A stretch of DNA of 64,000 nt. Source: Arthrobacter sp. ES3-54. GTDB taxonomy: Bacteria; Actinomycetota; Actinomycetes; Actinomycetales; Micrococcaceae. Position 1 is the first letter of the stretch. Each line of letters opens with the position of its first letter. Positions 16,532-27,552 of this stretch are shown in pieces. The stretch lies in NCBI RefSeq assembly GCF_029504395.1, contig NZ_JAQFIF010000001.1, positions 372,001-436,000 of the forward strand, given 5' to 3'. The translations under genes and the position numbers were made by a program. The notes beneath the pieces were generated by a model. That model did no database searches. It was not told where the DNA came from and saw only the letters and a list, made by a program, of their open reading frames with translations.

Positions 16532-17848
16532 ATGACCGAATTGCGAACCCTGAAAGTGGCCCTGCTGGGCTGTGGCAACGTTGGGGCCCAGGTTGCGCGG
16601 ATTCTCATTGACGACGCCGAGGCCCTCGCCGCGCGCACGGGCGCCCGGCTGGAGCTGCAGGGCATCGCGGTGCGCAACCTCGATGCCGAGCGCGACGTCG
16701 AACTGCCGCAGGAGCTGTTCACCACTGACGCCGAAGTCCTTGTCAAGGACGCCGACGTCGTCATCGAGCTCATGGGCGGGATTGAGCCGGCCCGGACCCT
16801 GATCCTGACTGCCATGCGGCACGGTGCCTGTGTTGTCAGCGGCAACAAGGCGCTCCTGGCCCAGGACGGTCCCACGCTGTACGAGGAGGCGGACAAGGCC
16901 GGCGTGCAGCTCTCCTACGAGGCAGCGGTGGCCGGCGCCATCCCCATCCTGCGGCCCATCCGCGACAGCCTGTCCGGCGACCGGATCACCCGGGTGCTCG
17001 GGATTGTCAACGGCACCACCAACTTCATCCTCGACCAGATGGACTCCACCGGCGCGCAGTTCGCCGATGCGCTGGCCGAGGCCCAGCGCCTGGGCTACGC
17101 GGAAGCCGACCCCACTGCCGACATCGAAGGCTACGACGCCGCAGCCAAGGCCGCGATCCTTGCTTCGCTGTCCTTTCACACGCGGTTCGCCCTGGAAGAC
17201 GTCTCGTGCGAGGGCATCACGTCGGTCACCGCGGCGGACATCGCCGCCGCCAAGGAAGCCGGCTTTGTCATCAAGCTGCTCGCGATTGCCGAGAAACTGG
17301 ATGACGAGGACGGCAAAACCGGCGTCTCGGTCCGCGTCCACCCCACGCTGCTGCCCCGCGAACACCCCCTCGCCGCCGTCCGCGGTGCGTTCAACGCCGT
17401 CTTCATCGAAGCCGAGAACGCCGGCGAGCTCATGTTCTACGGCCAGGGCGCCGGCGGCACCCCGACGGCGTCCGCCGTGCTGGGCGACCTCGTGTCGGCG
17501 GCCCGGCGCATTGTCCTCGGCGGCCCCGGCCGGACCGAAACCACCACGGGGCACGTGCCCCCGCTGCCCATCGCCGCGGCCGTCACGAGCTACTACATCG
17601 GACTCGACGTCGCGGACCAGCCCGGCGTCCTGGCCCGGATCGCGCAGCTCTTTGCGGAGCACGGCGTGTCCATTGAAATCATGCGGCAGACCATCCACCG
17701 CGACGCCGACTCCAACGTGGAGTCGGCCGAGCTGCGGATCGTGACTCACCGTGCACGCGAAGCCGCACTTGCAGCAACCGTCGAGGCCGTCAGGCGCCTG
17801 GACGTCATCAATTCCGTCACATCCGTACTCCGGGTAGAAGGAGTCTAA
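16532..17848 (+). CDS. hom: homoserine dehydrogenase
   Basis: A 438-residue enzyme reducing aspartate semialdehyde to homoserine, the branch point to threonine and methionine. The Rossmann motif LLGCGNVGAQVA is at about 11-22. The catalytic region has the LGIVNGTTNFIL and AEADPTADIEGYDAAAKAAIL signatures, and a C-terminal ACT domain (about 352-438, LDVADQPGVLARIAQLFAEHGVSIE) should give threonine feedback inhibition. The ATG directly follows the lysA stop, and thrC starts directly after its own stop, so translation is tightly coupled across the operon. Confidence 0.97.
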   Translation: MTELRTLKVALLGCGNVGAQVARILIDDAEALAARTGARLELQGIAVRNLDAERDVELPQELFTTDAEVLVKDADVVIELMGGIEPARTLILTAMRHGACVVSGNKALLAQDGPTLYEEADKAGVQLSYEAAVAGAIPILRPIRDSLSGDRITRVLGIVNGTTNFILDQMDSTGAQFADALAEAQRLGYAEADPTADIEGYDAAAKAAILASLSFHTRFALEDVSCEGITSVTAADIAAAKEAGFVIKLLAIAEKLDDEDGKTGVSVRVHPTLLPREHPLAAVRGAFNAVFIEAENAGELMFYGQGAGGTPTASAVLGDLVSAARRIVLGGPGRTETTTGHVPPLPIAAAVTSYYIGLDVADQPGVLARIAQLFAEHGVSIEIMRQTIHRDADSNVESAELRIVTHRAREAALAATVEAVRRLDVINSVTSVLRVEGV

Positions 17849-18955
17849 GTGGCTCACCAATGGCGCGGTGTCATCCGCGAATACGCTGATCGTCTTCCTG
17901 TCACGGAAGCCACCAAGGTCATTAGCCTGGGCGAGGGCGGCACCCCGCTCGTGCACGCCCGCCAGCTCTCCGAGCTGACCGGCAGCACCGTGTACCTCAA
18001 GGTCGAAGGCATGAACCCGACCGGTTCCTTCAAGGACCGCGGCATGACCATGGCCATGACGGCAGCGGTGGCCGCCGGCGCCAAGGCCGTGGTCTGCGCC
18101 TCCACCGGCAACACCTCAGCGTCCGCCGCCGCCTACGCGACGGCGGCCGGGCTGCAGTGTGCGGTGCTGGTTCCCGAGGGCAAGATCTCCATGGGAAAGC
18201 TGAGCCAGGCAGTCGCGCACGGAGCCACCCTGCTCCAGGTGGACGGCAACTTCGACGACTGCCTCGACATCGCCCGCAAGCTCGGCGAGTCCTACCCGGT
18301 GTTCCTGGTCAACTCCGTCAACCCGGCCCGGATCGAAGGCCAGAAGACGGGTGCCTTCGAAGTGGTGGATTCGCTCGGCGACGCCCCGGACTTCCACGTG
18401 CTTCCGGTGGGCAACGCCGGCAACATCAGCGCGTACTGGAAGGGCTACAAGGAGTACGCCGCGGTATTTGAGTCGCCCACCGCCGGGTCGCTGCCTGCCG
18501 TGTCCACCAAGACCCCTGTTATGTGGGGCTTCCAGGCCGCAGGGGCGGCGCCCTTCGTGGCCGGCCACCCGATCACCGAGCCGGACACGATTGCCACCGC
18601 CATCCGGATCGGCAACCCGGCCTCCTGGGACACCGCCGTGGCGGCCCGGGATGAATCCGGCGGCGTTATCGAGGCCGTCACGGACGAGGAAATCCTGTCC
18701 GCACACCGTTGGCTCTCCGCCCGGGAAGGCGTCTTCGTGGAGCCCGGCTCCGCTGCCGGCGTCGCCGGACTGATCAAAAAGCACGCGGCCGGGGAAGTAC
18801 CGGCCGGCAAGACGATCGTGATCACCGTGACCGGTCACGGCCTCAAGGACCCGCAGTGGGCCCTGCGCACCGAGGACGGCAGTGACGTGCAGCCGGTCAA
18901 GGTCTCCAACGACGTCGTCACCGTCGCCGCAGCACTGGGACTGGAAGAAAAATAA
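17849..18955 (+). CDS. thrC: threonine synthase
   Basis: A PLP-dependent 368-residue enzyme converting O-phosphohomoserine to threonine. The PLP lysine sits in [11 protein letters not shown] (about residues 52-62), with the phosphate-binding region [14 protein letters not shown] following. It is the short actinobacterial type without the long N-terminal extension of enteric ThrC. Its GTG start abuts the TAA of hom with no gap, and thrB starts two bases after its stop. No extra promoter is visible. Confidence 0.96.
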   Translation: MAHQWRGVIREYADRLPVTEATKVISLGEGGTPLVHARQLSELTGSTVYLKVEGMNPTGSFKDRGMTMAMTAAVAAGAKAVVCASTGNTSASAAAYATAAGLQCAVLVPEGKISMGKLSQAVAHGATLLQVDGNFDDCLDIARKLGESYPVFLVNSVNPARIEGQKTGAFEVVDSLGDAPDFHVLPVGNAGNISAYWKGYKEYAAVFESPTAGSLPAVSTKTPVMWGFQAAGAAPFVAGHPITEPDTIATAIRIGNPASWDTAVAARDESGGVIEAVTDEEILSAHRWLSAREGVFVEPGSAAGVAGLIKKHAAGEVPAGKTIVITVTGHGLKDPQWALRTEDGSDVQPVKVSNDVVTVAAALGLEEK

Positions 18956-18957
18956 CG

Positions 18958-19944
18958 TTGGAAACAACCCTCACCGTCCCGGCCGAATCAGCTGCCGGCT
19001 CGCCGGCCGTTCCGGCGGGTCAGCTGGTCACCGTGCGCGTGCCGGCAACTAGCGCCAACCTGGGCCCTGGGTACGACAGCCTTGGCCTGGCGCTCACGCT
19101 GCATGACACGCTCACCGTCGAAACCTTGGCCAGCGGTGAACTTGAATTCGAGCTCAGTGGCGAGGGTGCCGAGTCCCTGCCCCGCGATGCGACGCACCTG
19201 GTGGTCAAGGCCCTCACCGAGGCACTGCACCGCCTCGGATTCCGGCACGAAGGCCTGCGGATCACGGCGGACAACGTCAACCCGCACGGGCGGGGCCTGG
19301 GTTCCTCGGCGTCGGCCGTGGTGGCGGCCGTCAGCGCCGCGAATGCCTTGGTCCCGGAGACCTCGCGGCGGGGCAGGGACTGGATCCTGCAGCTCACGAG
19401 CGAAATGGAAGGCCACCCGGACAACGTGGCACCCGCCATTTTCGGCGGACTGGCGCTGTCATGGCAGGACAGTGACCAGTACAGCAGCACGTGCGCGTCC
19501 GTGGCCGCCTCGGTCATCCCAGTTGTTGCCGTGCCGGACTACGAACTCTCCACTGAGGCCGCCCGGGCGCTCTTGCCGGCATCGGTGGGCCACCATGCCG
19601 CGGCCATGAACTCGGGGCGCGCGGCCCTGCTGATCCATGCCCTGACCGCCAACCCGGAGTTCCTGCTGCCCGGCACCGAGGATTACCTGCACCAGAGCTA
19701 CCGCGCCCAGGCCATGCGGCCCAGTGCCGAGCTGATCGGTGCGCTGCGCCGGGCTGGGCACGCCGCCGTCGTATCCGGCGCCGGACCCACCGTGCTGGTG
19801 CTGGCCAACGGAGAAGCGGAAGCCCGTGAGGTGGTGGACTTCATCGGCGCCCACACCGCGGGCAACACGCCGGAAGTAGGCTGGCGCGTGATGAAGCTGG
19901 CCGTGGACGTTGAAGGTGCTAAAGTGGAAGTGCACCGGCGGTAA
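18958..19944 (+). CDS. thrB: homoserine kinase, GHMP family
   Basis: A 328-residue GHMP kinase that phosphorylates homoserine to O-phosphohomoserine, the substrate of ThrC. The ATP-binding loop is GRGLGSSASAVVAA (about 111-124). The N-terminal NLGPGYDSLGLAL motif and the C-terminal SGAGPTVLVLA motif are also present. The start codon is the rare TTG at 18958, two bases after the thrC stop, chosen because no ATG or GTG fits and the coupling is tight. The order thrC-thrB followed by rho is standard in actinobacteria. Confidence 0.96.
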   Translation: METTLTVPAESAAGSPAVPAGQLVTVRVPATSANLGPGYDSLGLALTLHDTLTVETLASGELEFELSGEGAESLPRDATHLVVKALTEALHRLGFRHEGLRITADNVNPHGRGLGSSASAVVAAVSAANALVPETSRRGRDWILQLTSEMEGHPDNVAPAIFGGLALSWQDSDQYSSTCASVAASVIPVVAVPDYELSTEAARALLPASVGHHAAAMNSGRAALLIHALTANPEFLLPGTEDYLHQSYRAQAMRPSAELIGALRRAGHAAVVSGAGPTVLVLANGEAEAREVVDFIGAHTAGNTPEVGWRVMKLAVDVEGAKVEVHRR

Positions 19945-20265
19945 ATACGCAGGCGGTAAATTTAGTAACCGTTGTAAGACCGCGATGTTGGCCACGTAGC
20001 CTCTCTCATCTTTCACTGCGCAATATTTTCCGGTGCCACCTGCTTTCGGTCTGACGCAGGAATCAGCAGATTTGTTCTGCCCCCTGAAACTCAGCCCGCC
20101 GTTCCTCATTTCTCGGATCGTGCATGGTGAAGCAGTATCCGGCCCTGCTGGCCGAAATCCATCCGGCAAGGCCGAAAATCCCGGCTGCAGATCTGAACTG
20201 CAGCCCAGATCAAATCACCGCGTCCAGCTCTTAGCCTGGACGCCGTCGAGGGGGAAGGATCCTTC
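19945..20265 (+). promoter_or_regulatory. rho leader region with several stem-loops
   Basis: The 321-base gap before rho has no credible gene. It contains several short perfect inverted repeats: CGGCC/GGCCG near 20140-20155, GCTGCAG/CTGCAGC near 20183-20203, and GCGTCCAG/CTGGACGC at 20220-20243, the last ending just before the ribosome-binding site GGGGAAGGA. Rho is known to regulate its own synthesis by attenuation in its leader, and a long, structured leader fits this. AT-rich TAAATTTAGTAA at about 19958-19969 is a candidate promoter zone. Confidence 0.45.
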
Positions 20266-22416
<2,151 letters not shown>

Positions 22417-22423
22417 CTAAGTA

Positions 22424-22522
22424 GGGGCGGGGAGCGGATTCCTCGCGTGGTTCGCCGCGCGGGTTGTCCGCCCCCGCCCCTTCGCGTGGAGGCTCGATCC
22501 TGACGGATCGGCGCCTCCACGC
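22424..22522 (+). terminator. paired stem-loops after rho
   Basis: First, GGGGCGGGG (22424-22432) pairs with CCCCGCCCC (22472-22480). Second, a long hairpin pairs GCGTGGAGGC-CGATCC (22484-22500) with GGATCG-GCCTCCACGC (22505-22522) around a TGAC loop. Neither has a U-tract. They probably form the 3' end of the rho transcript or slow polymerase for Rho action. Confidence 0.55.
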
Positions 22523-22689
22523 TCTGGCAGGCCCGCAAGAACGATGACGAGGGCCCCTACCTGAGCTTGCGAAGGTTGGGAGTCATCGATCGCACTCCCG
22601 GGGCGGAAAACCCGCGCGGCGCATGCGCTGCTACGCCGGCGGGTCCGATGCCGCCCTCTGGGCGGCAGAAAACCGAACGGCTTCGCTGT

Positions 22690-22745
22690 TTGCCCACCTT
22701 CGCTGTCGCGTTACTAGACTTGAGAGAGTCGAAAGAGGTTTGAAA
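22690..22745 (+). promoter_or_regulatory. prfA promoter and leader
   Basis: TAGACT at 22715-22720 is a good -10, with a possible -35 TTGCCC at 22690-22695 (19-base spacing). The leader carries AAAGAGG at 22732-22738 as ribosome-binding site for the ATG at 22746. Confidence 0.5.
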
Positions 22746-23819
22746 ATGTTTGAGTCCGTACAGGGCCTGTTGGATGAGCACGACTCTATCCAGGCGCAGC
22801 TGGGCGATCCTGCTGTTTATGCTGACCAGCGGCTGGCCCGTAAGTTGGGGCGGCGTTCTGCTCAGCTGAACGGCATCGTGGAGGCTTACCACCGCTGGGA
22901 AGCCATCAGCGATGACCTGGCGGCTGCCAAGGAAATGGCGGACGAGGACCCCGAGTTCGCGGCGGAGGTACCCGAGCTGGAGGCTGCGCTGGAGACGGCG
23001 GCCGCCAAGCTGCGCCGGCTGCTGATCCCGCGCGACCCGGACGATGCCCGCAACGTGATCCTTGAGGTCAAGGGCGGCGAGGGCGGCGACGAGGCTGCCC
23101 TGTTCGCCGCGGACCTCCTGCGGATGTACAGCCGTTACGCGGAATCCCGCGGCTGGAAGACCGAGATCATCTCCGCCACCGAATCGGACCTTGGCGGTTA
23201 CAAGGACGTCCAGATGGCCGTCAAGGGCAACTCGAACGACCCGGCCGAGGGCGTGTACGCCCGCCTCAAGTTCGAGGGCGGCGTGCACCGGGTGCAGCGT
23301 GTCCCTGTCACCGAATCCCAGGGCCGCATCCACACTTCGGCCGCCGGCGTCCTGGTGCTGCCCGAGGTGGACGAGCCCGAGGAACTCGAGATCAACCAGA
23401 ACGATCTCAAGATCGACGTTTACCGCTCCTCAGGCCCCGGCGGGCAGTCGGTCAACACCACCGACTCCGCTGTGCGCATCACCCACCTTCCCACGGGAAT
23501 CGTCGTCGCGATGCAGAACGAGAAGTCGCAGCTGCAGAACCGTGAGGCCGGCATGCGCGTGCTGCGTGCCCGCATCCTGGCACACCAGCAGGAGCTGATC
23601 GATGCCGAGAACTCGGCGCAGCGCAAGTCGCAGATCCGCACCATGGACCGCTCCGAGCGCATCCGCACCTACAACTATCCGGAAAACCGGATCGCGGACC
23701 ACCGCACCGGTTACAAGGCCTACAACCTGGACCAGGTCATGAACGGCGACCTGGAACCGGTGATCCAGTCGGCCATCGAACTGGACGAGCAGTCCCGGCT
23801 CGACGCCATCGGCGAATAG
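22746..23819 (+). CDS. prfA: peptide chain release factor 1
   Basis: Class I release factor of 357 residues recognising UAA and UAG. The peptidyl-hydrolysis motif GGQ is in [17 protein letters not shown] (about 228-230). The stop-codon recognition tripeptide is in [17 protein letters not shown] (PVT, the RF1 type). The frame is open 41 codons upstream, but family alignment, the ribosome-binding site AAAGAGG and the [12 protein letters not shown] start all support 22746. Its modifying enzyme prmC follows 16 bases after the stop. Confidence 0.97.
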   Translation: MFESVQGLLDEHDSIQAQLGDPAVYADQRLARKLGRRSAQLNGIVEAYHRWEAISDDLAAAKEMADEDPEFAAEVPELEAALETAAAKLRRLLIPRDPDDARNVILEVKGGEGGDEAALFAADLLRMYSRYAESRGWKTEIISATESDLGGYKDVQMAVKGNSNDPAEGVYARLKFEGGVHRVQRVPVTESQGRIHTSAAGVLVLPEVDEPEELEINQNDLKIDVYRSSGPGGQSVNTTDSAVRITHLPTGIVVAMQNEKSQLQNREAGMRVLRARILAHQQELIDAENSAQRKSQIRTMDRSERIRTYNYPENRIADHRTGYKAYNLDQVMNGDLEPVIQSAIELDEQSRLDAIGE

Positions 23820-23835
23820 GCACGGGTCACTGGTG

Positions 23836-24783
23836 ATGACAGCAGGCGATGGTCCGAGCCTCGCGGAGGCCGTCAGCGAGGCGACGGCGGTTCTCGCGGC
23901 GGCCGGCGTGCCCAGCCCGCGCGTGGATGCCGAGCTCCTGGCCGAGCACCTGCTTGGCGTCGGGCTCGGCCGGCTGCGCGCCCTGATGCTCGGCGACTCG
24001 CCGGCGCCGGAGGGCTATGCCGACCTCGTTGCCGAGCGGGCACAACGGATCCCGCTGCAGCACATCACAGGCGTGGCGCACTTCCGCTACCTCGAACTTG
24101 CCGTCGGTCCCGGCGTGTTTATCCCGCGGCCGGAAACCGAATCCGTGGTGCAGCTGGTGCTGGACTGGCTCAAGGGCAGGGGCGGGTTGGCGCACCCCAA
24201 GGTGGTGGACCTGGGCACCGGATCCGGCGCGATCGCAGGATCGATCGCGCACGAGGTTCCCGGCGCGGAAGTCCATGCGGTGGAGTACAGCGAATTCGCG
24301 CACGCCTGGGCGGCGAAAAACCTGGCTCCCCTGGGCGTCCACCTCATCCGCGGCGATCTGCGCGACGCGCTGGGCGAACACAACGGCACCTTCGACGTCG
24401 TCGTCTCCAACCCGCCTTACATTCCCGCCGAAGCGATCCCGAACGAACCCGAAGTGGCGCTGCACGACCCGCCCGAGGCGCTCTACGGCGGGGGAGCGGA
24501 CGGGATGGAACTTCCGACGGCGGCGGCTGCCTCGGCTGCCCGGCTGCTGGCCCCCGGCGGCTACTTCGTGATGGAGCACGCCGAAGTCCAGTCGGAATGG
24601 ATCGCCGCGATGCTCAACCGCGCCGGGGTGTTCTCCGAGGTGACCACGCACCGCGACCTCAACGGCAAGGACCGTGCCACCAGCGCCGTGCTGACACAGT
24701 CAGAACTGACACAGTCAGAGCTGACATCGCCAGGACAAACACTGCCGGCCCTGACGCCGTCGAAAAAATCGTGTCACAAGTGA
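23836..24783 (+). CDS. prmC: release factor glutamine N5-methyltransferase
   Basis: SAM-dependent enzyme of 315 residues that methylates the GGQ glutamine of release factors. SAM-binding VVDLGTGSGAIAGSIA is at about 125-140, and the catalytic NPPY lies in VVSNPPYIP (about 193). The start is GTG or ATG one codon apart (23833 or 23836); I give the ATG. The C-terminus is unusual: after the usual domain end come two LTQSE units and a Pro/Thr-rich tail of about 30 residues, caused by a 15-base tandem duplication. It is encoded directly after its substrate prfA and before the tsaC-like gene. Confidence 0.95.
   Translation: MTAGDGPSLAEAVSEATAVLAAAGVPSPRVDAELLAEHLLGVGLGRLRALMLGDSPAPEGYADLVAERAQRIPLQHITGVAHFRYLELAVGPGVFIPRPETESVVQLVLDWLKGRGGLAHPKVVDLGTGSGAIAGSIAHEVPGAEVHAVEYSEFAHAWAAKNLAPLGVHLIRGDLRDALGEHNGTFDVVVSNPPYIPAEAIPNEPEVALHDPPEALYGGGADGMELPTAAAASAARLLAPGGYFVMEHAEVQSEWIAAMLNRAGVFSEVTTHRDLNGKDRATSAVLTQSELTQSELTSPGQTLPALTPSKKSCHK
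24691..24720 (+). repeat. 15-base tandem duplication in the 3' end of prmC
   Basis: CTGACACAGTCAGAA (24691-24705) and CTGACACAGTCAGAG (24706-24720) are adjacent, in frame, and encode LTQSE twice. A third partial copy starts at 24721 (CTGACAT). Confidence 0.8.
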
Positions 24784-24798
24784 TGAAAGAATAGGCCA

Positions 24799-25557
24799 GT
24801 GACGACTAGCTACGATTGCACGGCAGCAGAGCAGCGCGCCGCAGGACTTGAACATGCCCAACGGGCCATCCGGGAGAGCAAGTGCGTGGTCTTCCCCACG
24901 GACACGGTCTACGGCATTGCCGCCGACGCCTTTTCACCGCTCGCCGTGACCCTGCTGCTCGCGTCCAAGGGCCGGAGCCGGAAGATGCCTCCGCCCGTGC
25001 TGATTCCCAGGCTGAACGCCCTCGACGGTCTCGCCACGGATGTTCCGGCCGAGGCTCGGCGGCTGGCCGAGGCGTTCTGGCCCGGCGGCCTGACCCTGAT
25101 CCTGCATGCCCAGCCGTCACTGGACTGGGACCTCGGCGAGACCAAGGGGACTGTGGCCCTGCGGATCCCGGCCGACGAGATCGCCCAGGACTTGCTGACG
25201 CTCACTGGGCCCCTTGCCGTGTCCTCCGCGAACCGCACCGGGCACGCAGCGGCTCAGACCGCCGCGGACGCCGAGGCCCAGCTGGCGGAATCCGTGGAGG
25301 TCTACCTTGAGGGCGGACCCCGGCCCGCCGAGGGTGCCGAGGCCCTCGCCTCGACCATCGTCGACGCGACGGCCCTGCCGTTGCGCGTCGTCCGACAGGG
25401 GGCCATCAGCCTCGAGCGCCTGCGCGGCGTGGTTCCCGGCCTGCTGGACGTCGACGGCAATGCCCCCGACGCCGTGGATGCTGCCTCGGACGGCGATGCT
25501 GCCCCGGACGAAGACGCTGCGCCTGAACCCGCTGCGCCTGAGCCCGGCACCGCATGA
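24799..25557 (+). CDS. L-threonylcarbamoyladenylate synthase (Sua5/YwlC/TsaC family)
   Basis: Makes threonylcarbamoyl-AMP from threonine, bicarbonate and ATP, the first step of the t6A37 modification of ANN-decoding tRNAs. The YrdC/Sua5 domain fills residues about 15-205: VVFPTDTVYGIAADA (about 30-44), KGRSRKMPPPVLI, and PLAVSSANRTG near 140. The C-terminal 40 residues are an acidic Asp/Ala/Pro tail with slippage-prone repeats (DAAPDEDAAPEPAAPEP) rather than a full Sua5 domain. GTG start 15 bases after the prmC stop. The last four bases overlap the next gene (ATGA). Confidence 0.93.
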   Translation: MTTSYDCTAAEQRAAGLEHAQRAIRESKCVVFPTDTVYGIAADAFSPLAVTLLLASKGRSRKMPPPVLIPRLNALDGLATDVPAEARRLAEAFWPGGLTLILHAQPSLDWDLGETKGTVALRIPADEIAQDLLTLTGPLAVSSANRTGHAAAQTAADAEAQLAESVEVYLEGGPRPAEGAEALASTIVDATALPLRVVRQGAISLERLRGVVPGLLDVDGNAPDAVDAASDGDAAPDEDAAPEPAAPEPGTA

Positions 25558-26321
25558 CGCTGGAGCGCCAGCCCGTCCCGTTCCTCGACGTCGATGCGAC
25601 CCCCGTGACGGTGTCCGAGCTGACCGCCGTCCTCAGCAGGTACGTGGCCGAGGGCCGGACCCGGATCATGGTGGGGCACAACCTGCACAGCGTGACGCTG
25701 CTGCACTCCGATCCGGCCTTTCGGTCCTTCTACGAGCGCAGCGACGTGGTGCTGATCGACGGCGCGCCGGTGCTCTGGCTCTGGGCCAAGACCGGCGAAG
25801 AGGATGACGGCCGGGCACCGGTGATGGACTACCGGCTTGGGTCGACCGACTGGATTCCCGCGCTGGGCAATGTAGCGGGCCTGGAGCGTATTGCAGTCAT
25901 CGGCGCAGGTGCCGTGGCCAACGCCGGCGCCGTGGCCAGGCTGCTGGAAATCGTCCCCGGGGCACGGATTGACGGCATGCCGGGCGAAGGCTGGAACGAG
26001 GACGTTGAGGAAACCGCGGTCGAATGGCTTAACCGGCTACGCCCGCAGCTTGTGCTCCTGGGCCTCGGAATGCCGCTGCAGGAACAGGTCCTGGCGCGCC
26101 GGCTTGCCGTGCTCCCGCCGGCCATCTACTGCGCCGTCGGCGGCGCCATCGAACAGATTGCCGGTGTGCAGAAGCTGGCGCCGCGCTGGATCGGGCGGCT
26201 CGGGCTCGAGTGGGCCTGGCGGCTCATGCTCCACCCGCAGCGGGTGGCCTACCGGGTGTTCGGCGAGCCCTGGGTGCTGCTGGGGCTGCTGCTCCGCCGC
26301 CGGCTGCGCCGCCAGCCCTAG
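25554..26321 (+). CDS. WecG/TagA/CpsF family glycosyltransferase (GT26)
   Basis: A 255-residue GT26 enzyme, the family that adds the second sugar (ManNAc or a related acid) onto an undecaprenyl-linked GlcNAc. Recognisable motifs are VGHNLHSVTLL (a variant of the TPN loop), the LIDGAPVLW core near 63-71, and VLLGLGMPLQEQVLA and CAVGGAIEQIAG, typical of TagA-like proteins. It has a C-terminal amphipathic, Arg-rich tail with LEWAWRLMLHPQRVAYR, common in these enzymes and suited to membrane attachment. It overlaps the tsaC-like gene by four bases. A WecA-like transferase lies 1.2 kb downstream, consistent with one pathway. Confidence 0.88.
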   Translation: MTLERQPVPFLDVDATPVTVSELTAVLSRYVAEGRTRIMVGHNLHSVTLLHSDPAFRSFYERSDVVLIDGAPVLWLWAKTGEEDDGRAPVMDYRLGSTDWIPALGNVAGLERIAVIGAGAVANAGAVARLLEIVPGARIDGMPGEGWNEDVEETAVEWLNRLRPQLVLLGLGMPLQEQVLARRLAVLPPAIYCAVGGAIEQIAGVQKLAPRWIGRLGLEWAWRLMLHPQRVAYRVFGEPWVLLGLLLRRRLRRQP

Positions 26322-26350
26322 GGCAACCCCAGCACCGGGGGCGCGGACGG

Positions 26351-27247
26351 TTAGAACTTCTGGTCCTCCAGCGGACCGAAGCCCTTGCCGCGGAGTCCGG
26401 CGGAAAAGGCGCGGAACCAGTCAGCGAGCCCGCGGAAGTCGCCGCTGCGCAGGAAGTAGCCGAGGTAGCCGCCCACATCCGCGATGAACGACTTCACCCG
26501 GAAATGCCGGCGGATCATGTAGCCGCGGTTCCGGTAGTAGAAGTAGCGCTTGAAGGCGGAATCCGGAACGATCACGTGCCACCGCGCCCCGAAGACGTGC
26601 TTGGTTTCGGCGAAGGCGTGCGGGTGCGTGATGGCAGCGGTGGTGACCGTGCCGAACCGGATCCCGGCCTTCCGGAGCCTCAGGGTGAAGTCCACCTCGT
26701 CGCCGCGGATGAACAGGCGCATGTCCGGCAGGCCGACCTTGAAGAAGACATCGGAGCGGATCAGGGCGCCGTTGAAGAAGTGTCCGTTGTCGGGCAGGAA
26801 CCCGACCTTTTCCACCTCCGCACGCTCATGCGTGACCTTGCCGTTGAGCCGGAAGAAAAAGGACAGCTGGTCGGGATGGCCCGGGGCCACCACGAGCGGG
26901 ACCACAGCGTCCAGGCCGCGTTCCTCCGCCTCGCGCAGCAGCGTGGCAAGGCATTCGGGATCTGCCGGCTCGGCGTCGTCGTCCATCATCCAGATCCAGT
27001 CAGCTCCGCTGGCCACGGCCTTGAGGATGGCCAGCGAGAATCCGCCGGCGCCGCCGAGGTTCGCCTCGGACCGGACATAGTCCACGTTGGCGTGCCGCTC
27101 AGCAACATCCTTCGAGGGCTCAGTGCCGCTGTCGACGAGGCAAATGGACCGCACGGGAGCGGTCTGGTTGTTGATGGCGTCCATCAGGACCGCCAGCTCC
27201 CGGGGACGGTTAAACGTCACGGCAGCGACTGCAACCGAGGGGGTCAT
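26351..27247 (-). CDS. family 2 glycosyltransferase, galactofuranosyltransferase-like
   Basis: A 298-residue GT-A fold enzyme. The nucleotide-binding start VAAVTFNRPRELAVLMDAI, the metal-binding WMMDDDAEP (about 86-94) and the acceptor region FIRGDEVDFTLRLRKAGI are visible. The ending YYRNRGYMIRRHF and overall length resemble GlfT1-type galactofuranosyl- or rhamnosyl-transferases of actinobacterial walls, an inference from motif layout only. It converges with the WecG-like gene and diverges from the WecA-like gene. No membrane helix is seen, so it probably works at the inner face of the membrane on a lipid-linked acceptor. Confidence 0.88.
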   Translation of the reverse strand: MTPSVAVAAVTFNRPRELAVLMDAINNQTAPVRSICLVDSGTEPSKDVAERHANVDYVRSEANLGGAGGFSLAILKAVASGADWIWMMDDDAEPADPECLATLLREAEERGLDAVVPLVVAPGHPDQLSFFFRLNGKVTHERAEVEKVGFLPDNGHFFNGALIRSDVFFKVGLPDMRLFIRGDEVDFTLRLRKAGIRFGTVTTAAITHPHAFAETKHVFGARWHVIVPDSAFKRYFYYRNRGYMIRRHFRVKSFIADVGGYLGYFLRSGDFRGLADWFRAFSAGLRGKGFGPLEDQKF

Positions 27248-27552
27248 CGCGGGGTCCTTTCAGCACGACCGTCAGTGAATTTCCCGCCGGCGGAGGGCCG
27301 TGTGACGCGAAGACAGGTGGCCGTTGGCATTAGTATCTTGACTAGAGTCCACTGTAATACAGCCCTGTCAGGCACTACGCACTGCCTGCCCTGAGCACGG
27401 CGACGGAGAAGTTTCATTTTTCGAAAGACAGTTCCACGGCAATTAAATCCACCCCATTTCCGCAGCTCACCGGTGCCTCCGCTGCTGCGGAACGTGCCGG
27501 CGTGTGTTGCCAGCGCTGACGGCACTGACGGTACTTGGTTGGTGGTCTTCCC
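27248..27552. promoter_or_regulatory. divergent intergenic region between the GT2 and wecA-like genes
   Basis: About 305 bases without a credible gene. The AT-richer block 27325-27360 contains TAGTATCTTGACTAGAG and TAATAC, likely promoter elements for wecA and possibly the reverse gene, but no single pair has ideal spacing. A T-rich patch (TTTCATTTTTCGAAAG) lies at 27411-27426. The length suggests an extended leader for the wecA-like gene. Confidence 0.35.

Larger units (their letters stand above)
22417..22745 (+). other. rho-prfA intergenic region without rpmE
   Basis: In many actinobacteria the L31 gene rpmE lies between rho and prfA. No L31-like frame is found here; the 329 bases hold two strong hairpins (22424-22522), a third small one (22650-22666, GCCGCCC/GGGCGGC) and the prfA promoter. 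Confidence 0.6.
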
